From positions 62,001-126,000 of the forward strand of contig JBKHBN010000001.1 of NCBI GenBank assembly GCA_046542355.1: 64,000 nt of DNA, in the 5' to 3' direction. Positions 1-8,904 of this stretch are shown here, piece by piece. The notes under the pieces are model-generated. The model had not been told where the DNA came from. It saw only the letters and a program-made list of their open reading frames with translations, and searched no databases. The position numbers and the translations under genes are program-made. Each line of letters starts with the position of its first letter. Within the stretch, counting starts at the first letter, position 1. The stretch comes from UBA1672 sp046542355 (GTDB taxonomy: Bacteria; Pseudomonadota; Alphaproteobacteria; Micavibrionales; Micavibrionaceae).

Positions 1-1
1 G

Positions 2-442
2 CAGCTCGAACAGCAGGCTCGAACAGACAAATCCGGCCTGTGGGCCATGGAAAAATACGCGCCCCTTACCCCCGAACAAGCAAAAAACCATATTGGCCGT
101 TATCAGATTATTGAAGGGCAGGTTCAAAATATAGGCATGCACAAAAACAAAATCTATATCAACTTCGGCAATAACTGGCGCGATGATTTTACACTGGGCA
201 TTAGCGGCACAAACGCCCGCACCTTCCGCCGCGAGAATATCAACCCGCTCAACTGGAACAACGCCCGCCTCCGCGTTCGCGGCTGGATAGAAAGCTATAA
301 CGGCCCCTATATCGAAATCGACCACCCCGAACGTATCGAGATCCTATCCCCGATTAAAAAAGAAAAAGACACTCCAACACCCTCCAAAACAGATAAATCC
401 TTTACCAAAGACGGTTCATCCCTGCCCGCATACAACAAGTAA
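2..442 (+). CDS. Thermonuclease-family (SNase-like) protein, 3' part only
   Basis: The reading frame is already open at the left edge (codons from base 2), so the ATG at 47 is internal and the true start lies outside the window. The visible part begins with the end of a staphylococcal-nuclease-like domain (ARTDKSGLWA, close to the usual A-R-x-x-x-x-GLWA ending). A roughly 90-residue beta-rich segment follows (GRYQIIEGQV, INFGNNWRDDF, VRGWIESYNGPYIEI), typical of the OB-like C-terminal part of alphaproteobacterial thermonuclease family proteins, then a short Lys/Thr/Ser-rich tail. The catalytic Asp/Arg/Glu residues are upstream and cannot be checked. It is probably a secreted or periplasmic nuclease-like protein; activity is unproven. 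It ends about 150 bases before pgk, which has its own promoter-like sequence. Confidence 0.75.
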   Translation, partial: QLEQQARTDKSGLWAMEKYAPLTPEQAKNHIGRYQIIEGQVQNIGMHKNKIYINFGNNWRDDFTLGISGTNARTFRRENINPLNWNNARLRVRGWIESYNGPYIEIDHPERIEILSPIKKEKDTPTPSKTDKSFTKDGSSLPAYNK

Positions 443-497
443 AACACTGATAAACAAACAAATACTGCATCGCACCACACAAAGTCGATTCAATTTG

Positions 498-526
498 TTG
501 TACATAAAAACATAAATGCCTATAAA
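498..526 (+). promoter_or_regulatory. Candidate sigma70-type promoter of pgk
   Basis: TTGTAC at 498-503 and TATAAA at 521-526 are separated by exactly 17 bases. They lie about 70 bases before the chosen pgk start and downstream of the preceding stop codon. This is a by-eye match to the -35/-10 consensus with no experimental support. Confidence 0.5.
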
Positions 527-594
527 GGGGCGATATTTGATAAAAGCTTGCAGGGCATAAAAACGTGAACACATCTAAAAAAGGGGAAGGGAAC

Positions 595-1806
595 ATGAAT
601 TTCAAGACATTAAAAGAGCTCAATGTTGAAAGAAAAACCGTTTTACTCAGAGCTGATTTGAATGTCCCGATGCAAAACAATACAGTCACCGACACAATGC
701 GCATAGATCGTCTAAAACCCACAATCGATTATCTGTTGGAAAAAAACGCAAAAATTATAATCGTATCGCATTATGGCCGCCCGAACGGTAAGCGGGTTTT
801 TAACATGTCCATGGGATTTATCGCTCCCGTTCTGCAAACGCGCTGGAATGTTCCGGTCAGCTTTTCTCCTGATACAATCGGCAAGCACGTTAAGGAAAGC
901 ATTGCACAACTTCCCCCCAAAAGCATCGTGCTCCTGGAAAATGTACGTTTCCACAAGGAAGAAAAAGCCAACGATGACCAATTTGCAAAACAACTGGCTG
1001 AGCTGGCTGATATTTACATTAATGATGCCTTTTCTACATCACACCGCGCGCACGCCTCAATGCTTGGCGTAACACAATATTTACCCAGCGCCGCCGGTCT
1101 GCTCATGGAAGAAGAATTAACAGCCTTGAACGCCGCCTTGGGAAGTCCTGAAAAACCATTACTGGCCGTAACGGGTGGCTCGAAAATTTCTACAAAACTG
1201 GGGGTGCTTAAACACCTGATCGAAAAAGTCGATTATCTGGTGTTAGGAGGAGGAATGGCCAATACATTCCTCTACGCGCAAGGCATATCCGTAGGAAAAT
1301 CACTATGTGAAACAGATATGATAGACACCGCGCAAGAGATTATAAAAACGGCAGAAAAAGAAGGCTGCAAAATCATTCTTCCCTTAGATGTTGTTGTCAC
1401 CAAAGAGCTAAAAGAAAGCACATTTTCCAGCATCATGAACATAGACGACATCCGCGACGATATGATGGCCGTTGATATTGGCCCCAAAAGCGTTGCTCAA
1501 ATCAAAGACTATCTCAACAAATCAAAAACAGTCGTTTGGAACGGCCCGCTGGGTGTTTTTGAAAACAAACCATTTGATAATGGAACAAACGAAATCGCCG
1601 CGGCTGTAGGCAAACACACGCTGGAAGGAAAATGCTCAAGCATCGCAGGAGGCGGAGACACAATGGCTGCGCTGGAAAATGCAGGGTGTCAGGATCAATT
1701 CTCCTATGTCTCTACCGCAGGCGGAGCATTTCTCGAATGGCTTGAGGGTAAAGAACTACCAGCCATCAAGCCCCTTAGAAAAAATACATTAAGCAACGTA
1801 GCCTAA
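595..1806 (+). CDS. pgk: Phosphoglycerate kinase
   Basis: Cytoplasmic glycolytic enzyme that interconverts 1,3-bisphosphoglycerate + ADP and 3-phosphoglycerate + ATP. At 403 residues it has normal family length. Both lobes are visible: the N-terminal substrate-binding motifs LRADLNVP, HYGRPNG, LLENVRFHKEE and INDAF followed by HRAHAS, and the C-terminal nucleotide-binding motifs GGSKISTKLGVL, VLGGGMANTF, WNGPLGVFE, GGGDTMAAL and STAGGAFLEWLEGK. The frame extends back to a GTG at 565, but the ATG at 595 is preferred because it follows a purine-rich Shine-Dalgarno (GGGGAAGGG) and starts exactly at the family N-terminus. The gene stands alone, with a promoter-like sequence upstream and a strong hairpin downstream. 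Glyceraldehyde-3-phosphate dehydrogenase, often adjacent in relatives, is not in the window. Confidence 0.97.
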   Translation: MNFKTLKELNVERKTVLLRADLNVPMQNNTVTDTMRIDRLKPTIDYLLEKNAKIIIVSHYGRPNGKRVFNMSMGFIAPVLQTRWNVPVSFSPDTIGKHVKESIAQLPPKSIVLLENVRFHKEEKANDDQFAKQLAELADIYINDAFSTSHRAHASMLGVTQYLPSAAGLLMEEELTALNAALGSPEKPLLAVTGGSKISTKLGVLKHLIEKVDYLVLGGGMANTFLYAQGISVGKSLCETDMIDTAQEIIKTAEKEGCKIILPLDVVVTKELKESTFSSIMNIDDIRDDMMAVDIGPKSVAQIKDYLNKSKTVVWNGPLGVFENKPFDNGTNEIAAAVGKHTLEGKCSSIAGGGDTMAALENAGCQDQFSYVSTAGGAFLEWLEGKELPAIKPLRKNTLSNVA

Positions 1807-1836
1807 AACACCTCCGGCAACACACCTTAAAAAAAG

Positions 1837-1860
1837 GCCGGCGATGACTCGCCGGCTTTA
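1837..1860 (+). terminator. Hairpin terminator after pgk
   Basis: A perfect 8-bp stem (GCCGGCGA / TCGCCGGC) with the four-base loop TGAC is preceded by an A-run and followed by TTTA. It lies 30 bases after the pgk stop. The short T-tract makes it a modest intrinsic terminator; the A-run on the other side could also serve transcription from the opposite strand. Confidence 0.7.
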
Positions 1861-1934
1861 AAGTTTAGACAATTGGAGGTAGAAAATGTAAAAACGCAGC
1901 ACTCAGTATATACATAAAATGGTAAAACTTATCT

Positions 1935-3062
1935 TTACCCTTGTGTTTCAGGTACAATAATCTCCCGCGCAAACTCTGGCGTAATCGCTTCAAAATAAGC
2001 CAGCGCCTTACGAATATCATTTGGTTGAACAAAGCGACCTTTTTTCCAGAACTTACCGGTTAACATAAACAAGGAAACAAAATCTTCTTTACGAACATCA
2101 AAGGCCTTTGCAATAAGAGCCAGCCCCTGCCCGTTCTTTTGAGACAGAACCTGAACCAGAACATCCGGTTTATATCCCGTAAAAACCGACAACTGGGCAA
2201 TAAAGGAACGAGCATGTCCCCGGCGCAATGTCCCGATCATCATCTTTACATTCAAAAGACCTTTTTCATAAGCACAAACCGCTGCATCCAACATATATTG
2301 ATCAGGGAGACACTCATCATGCGCAAAAAGAGGTTCAGTTGTTTCCTCAACAACCTCTTCGATAGCCTTGGCCACAGCCTCCGGATCAATACGGAAATGT
2401 TCTACAATATACTGCCTGATTTCTTCGCCGACAAAATGATATAAGCTGCTTGCCAGAGTTTCCGTCATCTCCGCGCGCTCCAGCAGAGGCATAACAATAA
2501 CCTCCTCTTGCTGCGCAAGATCAGATAACGCAACCATCGTCGCTTCACACAGGTCAATATCCTCATTTTCAAGCATAACCAGGGCAGTCTCGACATCCTG
2601 CGTATCTGCCAGCATCTTTGTAACACGATCAGCCAGAACTTTACGCGCCGCAATAGCTTTCCAGTATTCCCGGGATTGAGCCTGAATAATATACATCAAA
2701 TCAAACTCGCCCAGCACAGGACTGGTCACCAGAATAGGGCGTGCAATCTCAATGTCATCATTTGCCAGCTCTAAAATAAGACGCAGCGGTACATTATCCT
2801 GATAAGCCAGCCTGAGCGCCAAAGCATGGCGGACTGATTTACTGGCCTGCGAAATCAGTTCAATAAGAACATCCGCAATCATTTCACTCTCACGAATGGT
2901 AATATCAGCATCCAGTATGGAACATATTTTCTGCGCGAGCCTTATTCTGGATTCCGGCGTACGATCGCGCGCCAGACTATATAGCTCATCAACAGACCCC
3001 AAATGTCCCTTGGTCGGCACAATAGGTGTCTCCGCCCCCTGTCTCATTATATTCAACACCAT
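1935..3062 (-). CDS. DUF2336 domain-containing protein
   Basis: A 375-residue, mostly alpha-helical protein without signal peptide or membrane segment. Its body is a series of HEAT-like helical repeats rich in Leu, Ala, Asp and Glu (for example LAQKICSILDAD, LRLAYQDNVPLRLILELAND, ALVMLENEDIDLCEATMVAL), which matches the DUF2336 family common in Alphaproteobacteria. Its biochemical role is not established; the repeat architecture suggests protein-protein interaction. The start ATG at 3062 directly follows a GAGGGGA stretch; an alternative in-frame ATG lies at 3047. It may be read from the same strand as the large gene at 3232-5559, but a 169-base gap separates them and I see no clear operon link. 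Confidence 0.85.
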   Translation of the reverse strand: MVLNIMRQGAETPIVPTKGHLGSVDELYSLARDRTPESRIRLAQKICSILDADITIRESEMIADVLIELISQASKSVRHALALRLAYQDNVPLRLILELANDDIEIARPILVTSPVLGEFDLMYIIQAQSREYWKAIAARKVLADRVTKMLADTQDVETALVMLENEDIDLCEATMVALSDLAQQEEVIVMPLLERAEMTETLASSLYHFVGEEIRQYIVEHFRIDPEAVAKAIEEVVEETTEPLFAHDECLPDQYMLDAAVCAYEKGLLNVKMMIGTLRRGHARSFIAQLSVFTGYKPDVLVQVLSQKNGQGLALIAKAFDVRKEDFVSLFMLTGKFWKKGRFVQPNDIRKALAYFEAITPEFAREIIVPETQG

Positions 3063-3231
3063 TCCCCTCTTTCTAAATTGTCATGCTTTATATTTATTTT
3101 TTTATATATGATAATAATTACACAGCAGGAAAAACGAAACGCCTGCGATCTGCGGTTTCCAGCGCCTTCGGCTTCCTAAGCTACATTGTTATAAAAAAAG
3201 TGTTAGAATTTAGTTAAGATATGGGAAAAAA

Positions 3232-5559
3232 TTATAGCGGTGCAACAACTTCAGGATCATTCGGTTTGGAGAGCAAAACCTCTTGCATATCCACCGCATT
3301 GCTCAAAGCAACAAGATTTTCAGAAAGAAAAATACCCGCAGCGCCCGCCTCCTGCAAAAACGTCTCATCGCCAGCATAATTCGTAAACCCTTGATTTTCG
3401 GGCACATCGACACTGGAAAGGGTACCGTCCATATTATAATCCGGCAATCCATCAGATCGCATCCGCATGCGATAAGGGGACGCCTCTGAGTCATATTCAC
3501 TCAACTGGAATAAAGCTGCCTCATAGTGGTGCTTATCCACCATCGCCGCTCTCATTGTATCAATCTCATCTTGCGCCCAATTATGACGCAATACATCCGG
3601 GATAAAAGAGCCATTATCTGCAATAATTTCCTCACATTCGGAGATCTTCTCCAAAAGATCATCGCCAATTGCGTTCACAGCACCGGGATCGAACGCATAT
3701 TGATGCGCCTTTATCCTCTCGACAATCTCCTGACGACTAAGCCCCGTTTCCCCATCCGGGCTTTCACCCTCAGTAAACAAATATCGGCGCAACTGATCAC
3801 CCTTAAGAATTGAAATATCCAGCCCCGGCTCTTGGTAACGATCTCCGCTATATGACGCTACACCTTCCGCATCAATCCTCTCTTTCACGTCTCTGCCGGC
3901 CTTATAAGCTCCATGCGCCTCCATAAGAATCCAGCCCGCACCGCCAACCGCTCCTGCAGTCAACGCGCCCACCGTTGCGCTACCAAGCGCCGTTGCTGTC
4001 ACAATACCGCTAGTCAACGCATTCATTTTAAAAGCACCAACCCCCACAGCAACAGCAGACGTGCCGGCAATAACTTTATCACTAATCCGCTCTTCCTGAG
4101 CCATACCATATCCCGTGCCAAGAGCCATTGTAGCCAAATTGGCTTTGGATAGCGCTCCAATAACACCTGCAGGAATATTTTTTCCGGCTATACTAAGAGA
4201 ATTAACCGTCAAATCAGCAAGACTGACTGTAAGCCCGGTGCCATGCACCGCAGCGCCCGCCATGTCATCTGCCTGCAAGGACGATACAGTCCCCAGCCCG
4301 CCAAGAGCCAGGCCAGCAAAAGCACCTGCCTGCGACCGTATAGCATTCATACGCGTAACTTCCTTACGCACAGCAAGAGGAAAATCCTCAGCGCCGCCCG
4401 TAGGAGGAAGTATTCTAGGTCTTTCATGGCTAGGAAAACTCTGCGAAGGAGCCTCGCCCGGAATATTCCCAATGCTCCGCCTATGCTCAATCCAAGGATT
4501 TTCTCCATACCCGAAATTTCTACTAATCTTTCTATCCCCATACATATTAACGAGATCAACATATAAGGGCTCGAGCACATCTTTCCAGAAGGGTGCATGC
4601 ATCTCTGGCGGCAAAGAATTTTGTGCCCGCACAGTAAGATCAACTCTACTCTCAGGAATATCTACTTTCACAAACACGCTGCGTGTTTGCTCTACCGTAG
4701 GAGAGCGGGATAACTCCGTGGCAATCTCTTTTGGCATTTTGTGCCCCACGCTCTCCAGAGCCACATAGAGCTCTTCTGGCGTTGTGGGATACCTGCCCCA
4801 CACCTTATAAGCCTGCGAAAAAGCGCCCCCTATGCGCGCCTGGATCTCAGTTCCTTCCCGACTATAAGAAAAATTATCACGAGCTTTTCTGGAATTCGGT
4901 GGAGGTGGCGAAGAATCATATGAATCAGCTCGAACAAACAGCTCATCAGCAACAGCATCCTGAGCAGACACAAGCTTCAACCCAACCCCGCTGGTGCGAC
5001 CGGCCACTGCCTCCCCGAAAACATCTCTCAACCTGTTTGAATGATCCCCCTGAAGGATATGCGCTGCCTCATGTGCCAAAGTTGCTGCATCATCCTCATA
5101 TTTGAGCTGGATCACACGTGAGCCCGAGAAAGTAGCGTTTCCTAATGATTTCGGATAGCTTTCTATATCGATAGGCTCAAAAGCCATAACCTGACTATTA
5201 GAACCGGCAATATCAAGCCCACGCACCGGCCACGCGCCATGAACAGCAAAAAGAGCCTGATCAACGCTTCCAAATCCGCGATCCATAAGCATCCTTGTAG
5301 CAACAGGAGAAATATCGTCCACCGGAGCTGTAAGATGATCAAAAAAACGGTAAGCAGGATAGGCCGCAATAGCAACTGTAGCGGCATCAACTAATAGCTG
5401 GGTACGGTGTTCACGACTAAAGGCTTCATCACCCTGATCGGCAGACAGCAAATGATCGCTCACAACTTCAGGAGCAAGCTGAGCGCCGCCTTGCATTGTG
5501 ACTTGATCCAGATGATAACCCTCTTCCAAAACAGGATCTCCCGATATTTTTTCTACCAT
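3232..5559 (-). CDS. Large orphan protein with HExxH motif, Gly/Ala-rich core and EF-hand-like loop
   Basis: I do not recognise this 775-residue protein. Visible parts: (1) no N-terminal signal peptide; (2) a zincin-like motif, LAHEAAHILQGDH, at residues 161-173, with a possible third ligand in GTEIQARIGG near residue 238, suggesting a metallopeptidase-type domain; (3) a Ser/Pro-rich linker near 215-225; (4) a long Gly/Ala/Thr-rich hydrophobic stretch at roughly 410-550 resembling glycine-zipper or membrane-inserting segments; (5) an acidic helical C-terminal part containing DYNMDGTLSSVD, which fits the DxNxDGxxxxxD calcium-loop pattern of EF-hands and dockerins. Zinc and calcium binding are inferred from motifs only. 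The combination would suit a secreted effector or toxin-like protein, but no secretion signal or immunity gene is visible. The Shine-Dalgarno is weak. The only close neighbour upstream is a small divergent gene. Confidence 0.7.
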   Translation of the reverse strand: MVEKISGDPVLEEGYHLDQVTMQGGAQLAPEVVSDHLLSADQGDEAFSREHRTQLLVDAATVAIAAYPAYRFFDHLTAPVDDISPVATRMLMDRGFGSVDQALFAVHGAWPVRGLDIAGSNSQVMAFEPIDIESYPKSLGNATFSGSRVIQLKYEDDAATLAHEAAHILQGDHSNRLRDVFGEAVAGRTSGVGLKLVSAQDAVADELFVRADSYDSSPPPPNSRKARDNFSYSREGTEIQARIGGAFSQAYKVWGRYPTTPEELYVALESVGHKMPKEIATELSRSPTVEQTRSVFVKVDIPESRVDLTVRAQNSLPPEMHAPFWKDVLEPLYVDLVNMYGDRKISRNFGYGENPWIEHRRSIGNIPGEAPSQSFPSHERPRILPPTGGAEDFPLAVRKEVTRMNAIRSQAGAFAGLALGGLGTVSSLQADDMAGAAVHGTGLTVSLADLTVNSLSIAGKNIPAGVIGALSKANLATMALGTGYGMAQEERISDKVIAGTSAVAVGVGAFKMNALTSGIVTATALGSATVGALTAGAVGGAGWILMEAHGAYKAGRDVKERIDAEGVASYSGDRYQEPGLDISILKGDQLRRYLFTEGESPDGETGLSRQEIVERIKAHQYAFDPGAVNAIGDDLLEKISECEEIIADNGSFIPDVLRHNWAQDEIDTMRAAMVDKHHYEAALFQLSEYDSEASPYRMRMRSDGLPDYNMDGTLSSVDVPENQGFTNYAGDETFLQEAGAAGIFLSENLVALSNAVDMQEVLLSKPNDPEVVAPL

Positions 5560-5721
5560 TTATTTTACAGAATAAACCAATAAATTACAAAAAAAACGCG
5601 CCTGCAAAAAACATGTTTAGCAATACTTTCTTAACCTGGAATTGATAAAATAATTAAGGTTAGAAAACAGGGACAAAGCCGCGACCTGTCAGGGGCGCTT
5701 GCTAAACGAAAAGGATGCAAT

Positions 5722-5967
5722 ATGGAAGCAATATCATCACCAGGCGCAGTCCAGCCGCAAGCTGTGACAAAAGCGCTGCAGCCCGAGACAAGTCCGGAAC
5801 AGATGCGTACATCGCCGCGCACTCAGGATGAGTCGGTTCCAGCCAGCGAAAAGAACGTATCCCCGCTCAATACCAAGGATTTAGCAGAATTCATCACGGA
5901 ACTGAAAAGTATGAAAGGGGGAGAAGATCTCCCTGAACGCGGCTCGGTTCTTGATTTAAAAGCCTGA
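5722..5967 (+). CDS. Small hypothetical protein (81 aa)
   Basis: Not recognised. It is a short, hydrophilic, Pro/Ser/Thr/Glu-rich protein, probably disordered in its first 45 residues, with a helical segment near the end (TKDLAEFITELKSM). It has no signal peptide or membrane segment. Support for being a real gene: AAAAGG at the expected distance before the ATG and a strong hairpin terminator immediately after the stop. It is transcribed divergently from the large HExxH gene, about 160 bases away, so the two could share a control region; a functional link is only a guess. Confidence 0.6.
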   Translation: MEAISSPGAVQPQAVTKALQPETSPEQMRTSPRTQDESVPASEKNVSPLNTKDLAEFITELKSMKGGEDLPERGSVLDLKA

Positions 5968-5994
5968 AAGAATTATCGTGAACATTGTGGGAGA

Positions 5995-6030
5995 GAGGAC
6001 GCCTCGTTCAACGGGGCGTCTTCCTTTATG
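5995..6030 (+). terminator. Hairpin terminator after the small gene at 5722
   Basis: Arms GAGGACGCCTCG and CGGGGCGTCTTC pair over 12 positions (two G-T pairs) around the loop TTCAA, followed by CTTTA. It sits between convergent genes (the small plus-strand gene and amn), so it may terminate from both sides, although the T-tract favours the plus strand. Confidence 0.7.
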
Positions 6031-6045
6031 TAGCACCTGTAAAAA

Positions 6046-7560
6046 CTACTGAAACGCAGGCTCGTCAAAGGCGCGCAACTTCCGGCTATGCAACTGTTCC
6101 GGCGGGAAATTACGCCGCAAAAGTGTCATGGAACGCATTCCTATCCTGAGATGTTGCTCAACACGTTTACGGTAAAATGCATTGGCCATCCCCGGTAATT
6201 TTAATTCCCCATGCAGCGGCTTGTCTGAAATACACAGCAATGTCCCGTACGGCACGCGGAAACGATACCCGTTCGCGGCAATGGTCGCCGATTCCATATC
6301 CAGAGCAACCGCCCTGCTTTGACTGAGGGTCCGATTGCGGACATGAGGCGGTTGCAACTCCCAGTTCCGATCCTGCACCGTGGCCACCGTACCGGTACGC
6401 ATGACTTTTTTCATATCATACCCTTCATTGCCCGTGATATCCTGCGCCGCCTGTTCCAGAGCCTGCTGCACTTCGGCCAGAGCAGGAACAGGAATACTCG
6501 GCGGCAACACATTATCCAAAATGCGATCTTCGCGTAAATATCCATGCGCCAGCACATAATCCCCCAAACGCTGAGAATTACGCAACCCCGCGCAATGCCC
6601 CAGCATCATCCACGCATGAGGCCGCAAAACCGCAACATGATCCGTAATTGTCTTGGCATTGGACGGTCCTACGCCGATATTAATAATCGTAATACCATCA
6701 CCATCCGGGCGCTTCAAATGAAAAGCCGGCATCTGAGGCATACCAGCAGCGCCGGCATGACCGACCTTCCGGCTTTTATACTCAGGAAGATTATGATTAT
6801 ATCGCACAACATCGCCGGGGGAGACAAATGCGCTATACTCACAGCGCTCTGCTCTCACATCAGGATCATCCGTTACAGACATCATTTCTTGCGCCATCCT
6901 AGCAAACTCATCAATATAAAACGGATAATTTGTAAACAGCACATAGTTTTGAAAATGCTCTGGACTGGTTCCGCAATAATGCTTCAAACGCTGCAAACTC
7001 AAATCAACGCGCGGCGCACGAAACAGTGACAAAGGTTTCTCCTGATGCGCCTCATTTGACACAAACGTGCAATTAGCAATTTCATCATCCATCAGATCCA
7101 GATCCGGAACATCAAAATACTCCGGCAAAGCTCTTACAAGCTCAGGATCGAGCCCCTCTTCCAGATAGAAATTCTCCCCCAGCGCAAAATGTATTGGCAT
7201 GGGCGTATCACTGATACCAATTTCAATGGGAACCCCGTGACTCCTGAACAATAAGTCAAACTGTGCCTGGAAATAATCCCCAAACAAATCAGGACGAGTC
7301 AAGGTCGTCTGATAAACACCGGGTTTTGAAGTAAACCCAAAGGATAGCCGCATATCGGGGCGTTGAATTTTCTCGGTCTTGATACGCACATAAGGATAAT
7401 AGGCGCGAACACGCGCCCTCTCCCCCCCCCGGCAATACACTTCAAAACAATCAGCAAGATACTCCCGGCTGGACTCATATATCTCAACAATACGATCCAG
7501 CGCTTCTTTAGAATCTTGAAAAAAACTCGGCTCAAAGCGTTTTGGTTTTTGTTTATCCAT
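6046..7560 (-). CDS. amn: AMP nucleosidase
   Basis: Cytoplasmic enzyme that hydrolyses AMP to adenine and ribose 5-phosphate, used in adenylate pool control and purine salvage. The 504-residue protein has the two-part family layout: an N-terminal AMP nucleosidase-specific domain (RAYYPYVRIKT, LRFGFTS-like LSFGFTSKPG) and a C-terminal nucleoside-phosphorylase-like domain (INIGVGPSNAKTITDH, WMMLGHCAGLR, GDYVLAHGYLRED, ALDMESATIAANGYRFRVPYGTLL cut at VALDMESATIAANGY, SDKPLHGELKLPG). The frame runs back to a GTG at 7578, but the ATG at 7560 is preferred because a GAGGAG ribosome-binding site lies just before it, inside that longer frame. It follows ftsY by about 40 bases on the same strand and probably belongs to the dapF-mtaB-ftsY transcript. 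Confidence 0.93.
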   Translation of the reverse strand: MDKQKPKRFEPSFFQDSKEALDRIVEIYESSREYLADCFEVYCRGGERARVRAYYPYVRIKTEKIQRPDMRLSFGFTSKPGVYQTTLTRPDLFGDYFQAQFDLLFRSHGVPIEIGISDTPMPIHFALGENFYLEEGLDPELVRALPEYFDVPDLDLMDDEIANCTFVSNEAHQEKPLSLFRAPRVDLSLQRLKHYCGTSPEHFQNYVLFTNYPFYIDEFARMAQEMMSVTDDPDVRAERCEYSAFVSPGDVVRYNHNLPEYKSRKVGHAGAAGMPQMPAFHLKRPDGDGITIINIGVGPSNAKTITDHVAVLRPHAWMMLGHCAGLRNSQRLGDYVLAHGYLREDRILDNVLPPSIPVPALAEVQQALEQAAQDITGNEGYDMKKVMRTGTVATVQDRNWELQPPHVRNRTLSQSRAVALDMESATIAANGYRFRVPYGTLLCISDKPLHGELKLPGMANAFYRKRVEQHLRIGMRSMTLLRRNFPPEQLHSRKLRAFDEPAFQ

Positions 7561-7600
7561 AAATAGCGTTCTCCTCACACACCACCTTAAATATTTCGCG

Positions 7601-8794
7601 CTAAACGTCTAGCCCCATCAAGGACCGCGCATAATCCCGCGCATTAAAGGGGCGCAAATCTTCCACAGTCTCGCCAACACCAATCGCATGTACCGGCACA
7701 CCAAACTGATCGGCAAGACCAATCAACACACCGCCTTTAGCCGACCCGTCAAGCTTAGTAACAATAAGCCCGTTCACATCCACCATTTCCTTAAAGGTTT
7801 CAACCTGAGAATAAGCATTTTGTCCCGTTGTAGCATCCAAAACCAATAAAACAGAATGCGGCAGAGCATCATCCTTCTTTTTAAGAACCCGAACAATCTT
7901 CTTAAGCTCTTCCATCAGTGTTTGTTTATTCTGAAGCCGCCCGGCAGTATCAATAATCAAAACATCAACACCATCAGCCTGCGCCTTCTCATACGCTTCA
8001 TAAGCCACAGAAGCCGCATCCGCACCAATATCTTTTGCGAAAAAGGTCGCATTACCACGCCGCGCCCATTCTTCAAGCTGCTCCACTGCAGCCGCACGGA
8101 ACGTATCAGCCGCCGCAAACATAACGCGCAATCCCTGCTCCTTATAAAGCTGTTTGGCCATTTTGCCGGCAGTCGTTGTCTTACCAGCCCCATTCACACC
8201 ACACATCAAAATAACATAAGGGCTCTCAGCCTGTTTTGGAATCGCAAGCGGCACAGCAACAGGCTCAAGAAAATCACCCATCACCGCAGCCAGCGCCTCA
8301 CGAATTTCCTCTTCACAGACATCCTTGCCAAAACGATCCTTCGAAAATTCCTCAATCACCTTGGCCGCCGTTTTGGGCCCCAAATCTGCAGAAATCAAAA
8401 CCTCTTCCAACTCATCAAGCGTATTTTGATCAAGTCTGGATTTAGTCAAAACATCACTTAACCCCTTACCAATCTTATTGGTAGATTTACTCAGCCCCTT
8501 GGCCATACGGGAAAACCAGCCACCTTCGGATGAATGGTCTATATCGGGATTATCATCTTCATCCACCACCGGAACTGTCTCCAGTCCTTTAATAGGTGTC
8601 GGCACAACATCCAGCTCATCAAAACCACTATCATTAGAAACAACCTTATCGATATCATCCGGAGAAAAATCATCCCTCTGCTCTTCTAAGGGCTTTTCCA
8701 CCTCAGGATCATTCTTGCGCCCACGAAGCAATCTTTGCTCCGCAGCTTCCTCCTCCTGCATCTTTATATTTTTCTTTTTGCGCCAAAAGACCAT
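7601..8794 (-). CDS. ftsY: Signal recognition particle receptor FtsY
   Basis: SRP-receptor GTPase at the inner membrane; it pairs with Ffh to deliver ribosome-nascent chains to the Sec translocon. The 397-residue protein has a charged, acidic N-terminal A-domain (about residues 1-100), the helical N domain, then the G domain with GVNGAGKTTT (P-loop), DTFRAAAVEQL, DTAGR, and TKLDGSAKGG followed by the closing GVGETVEDLRPF. A strong Shine-Dalgarno (AAAGGAGGG) precedes the ATG. It lies downstream of dapF and mtaB on the same strand, a gene order usual in Alphaproteobacteria, and its partner ffh is encoded divergently about 2.3 kb away. Confidence 0.97.
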   Translation of the reverse strand: MVFWRKKKNIKMQEEEAAEQRLLRGRKNDPEVEKPLEEQRDDFSPDDIDKVVSNDSGFDELDVVPTPIKGLETVPVVDEDDNPDIDHSSEGGWFSRMAKGLSKSTNKIGKGLSDVLTKSRLDQNTLDELEEVLISADLGPKTAAKVIEEFSKDRFGKDVCEEEIREALAAVMGDFLEPVAVPLAIPKQAESPYVILMCGVNGAGKTTTAGKMAKQLYKEQGLRVMFAAADTFRAAAVEQLEEWARRGNATFFAKDIGADAASVAYEAYEKAQADGVDVLIIDTAGRLQNKQTLMEELKKIVRVLKKKDDALPHSVLLVLDATTGQNAYSQVETFKEMVDVNGLIVTKLDGSAKGGVLIGLADQFGVPVHAIGVGETVEDLRPFNARDYARSLMGLDV

Positions 8795-8865
8795 GGCCTG
8801 ACCCTCCTTTATGATTATTTATTAGGAGTATAGCCCCTACAAAATCAAAAGTCGCCCGATTTCTT

Positions 8866-8904
8866 GGGAGTCTATGCTGGAAGTCTATTTTGGAAGTCTA
8901 CGAA
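8866..8904. repeat. Three 13-bp tandem units spanning the mtaB stop codon
   Basis: Units begin at 8866, 8879 and 8892 and share GGAAGTCTA (first unit GGGAGTCTA). The third unit contains the mtaB stop (TAG on the minus strand), so the duplications lie immediately downstream of that gene. Confidence 0.65.

Noticed and set aside
4115..4768. 217-codon plus-strand frame opposite the 775-residue gene
   Set aside because: It lies wholly antisense to a longer frame with recognisable motifs, and shows no ribosome site or domain-like pattern.
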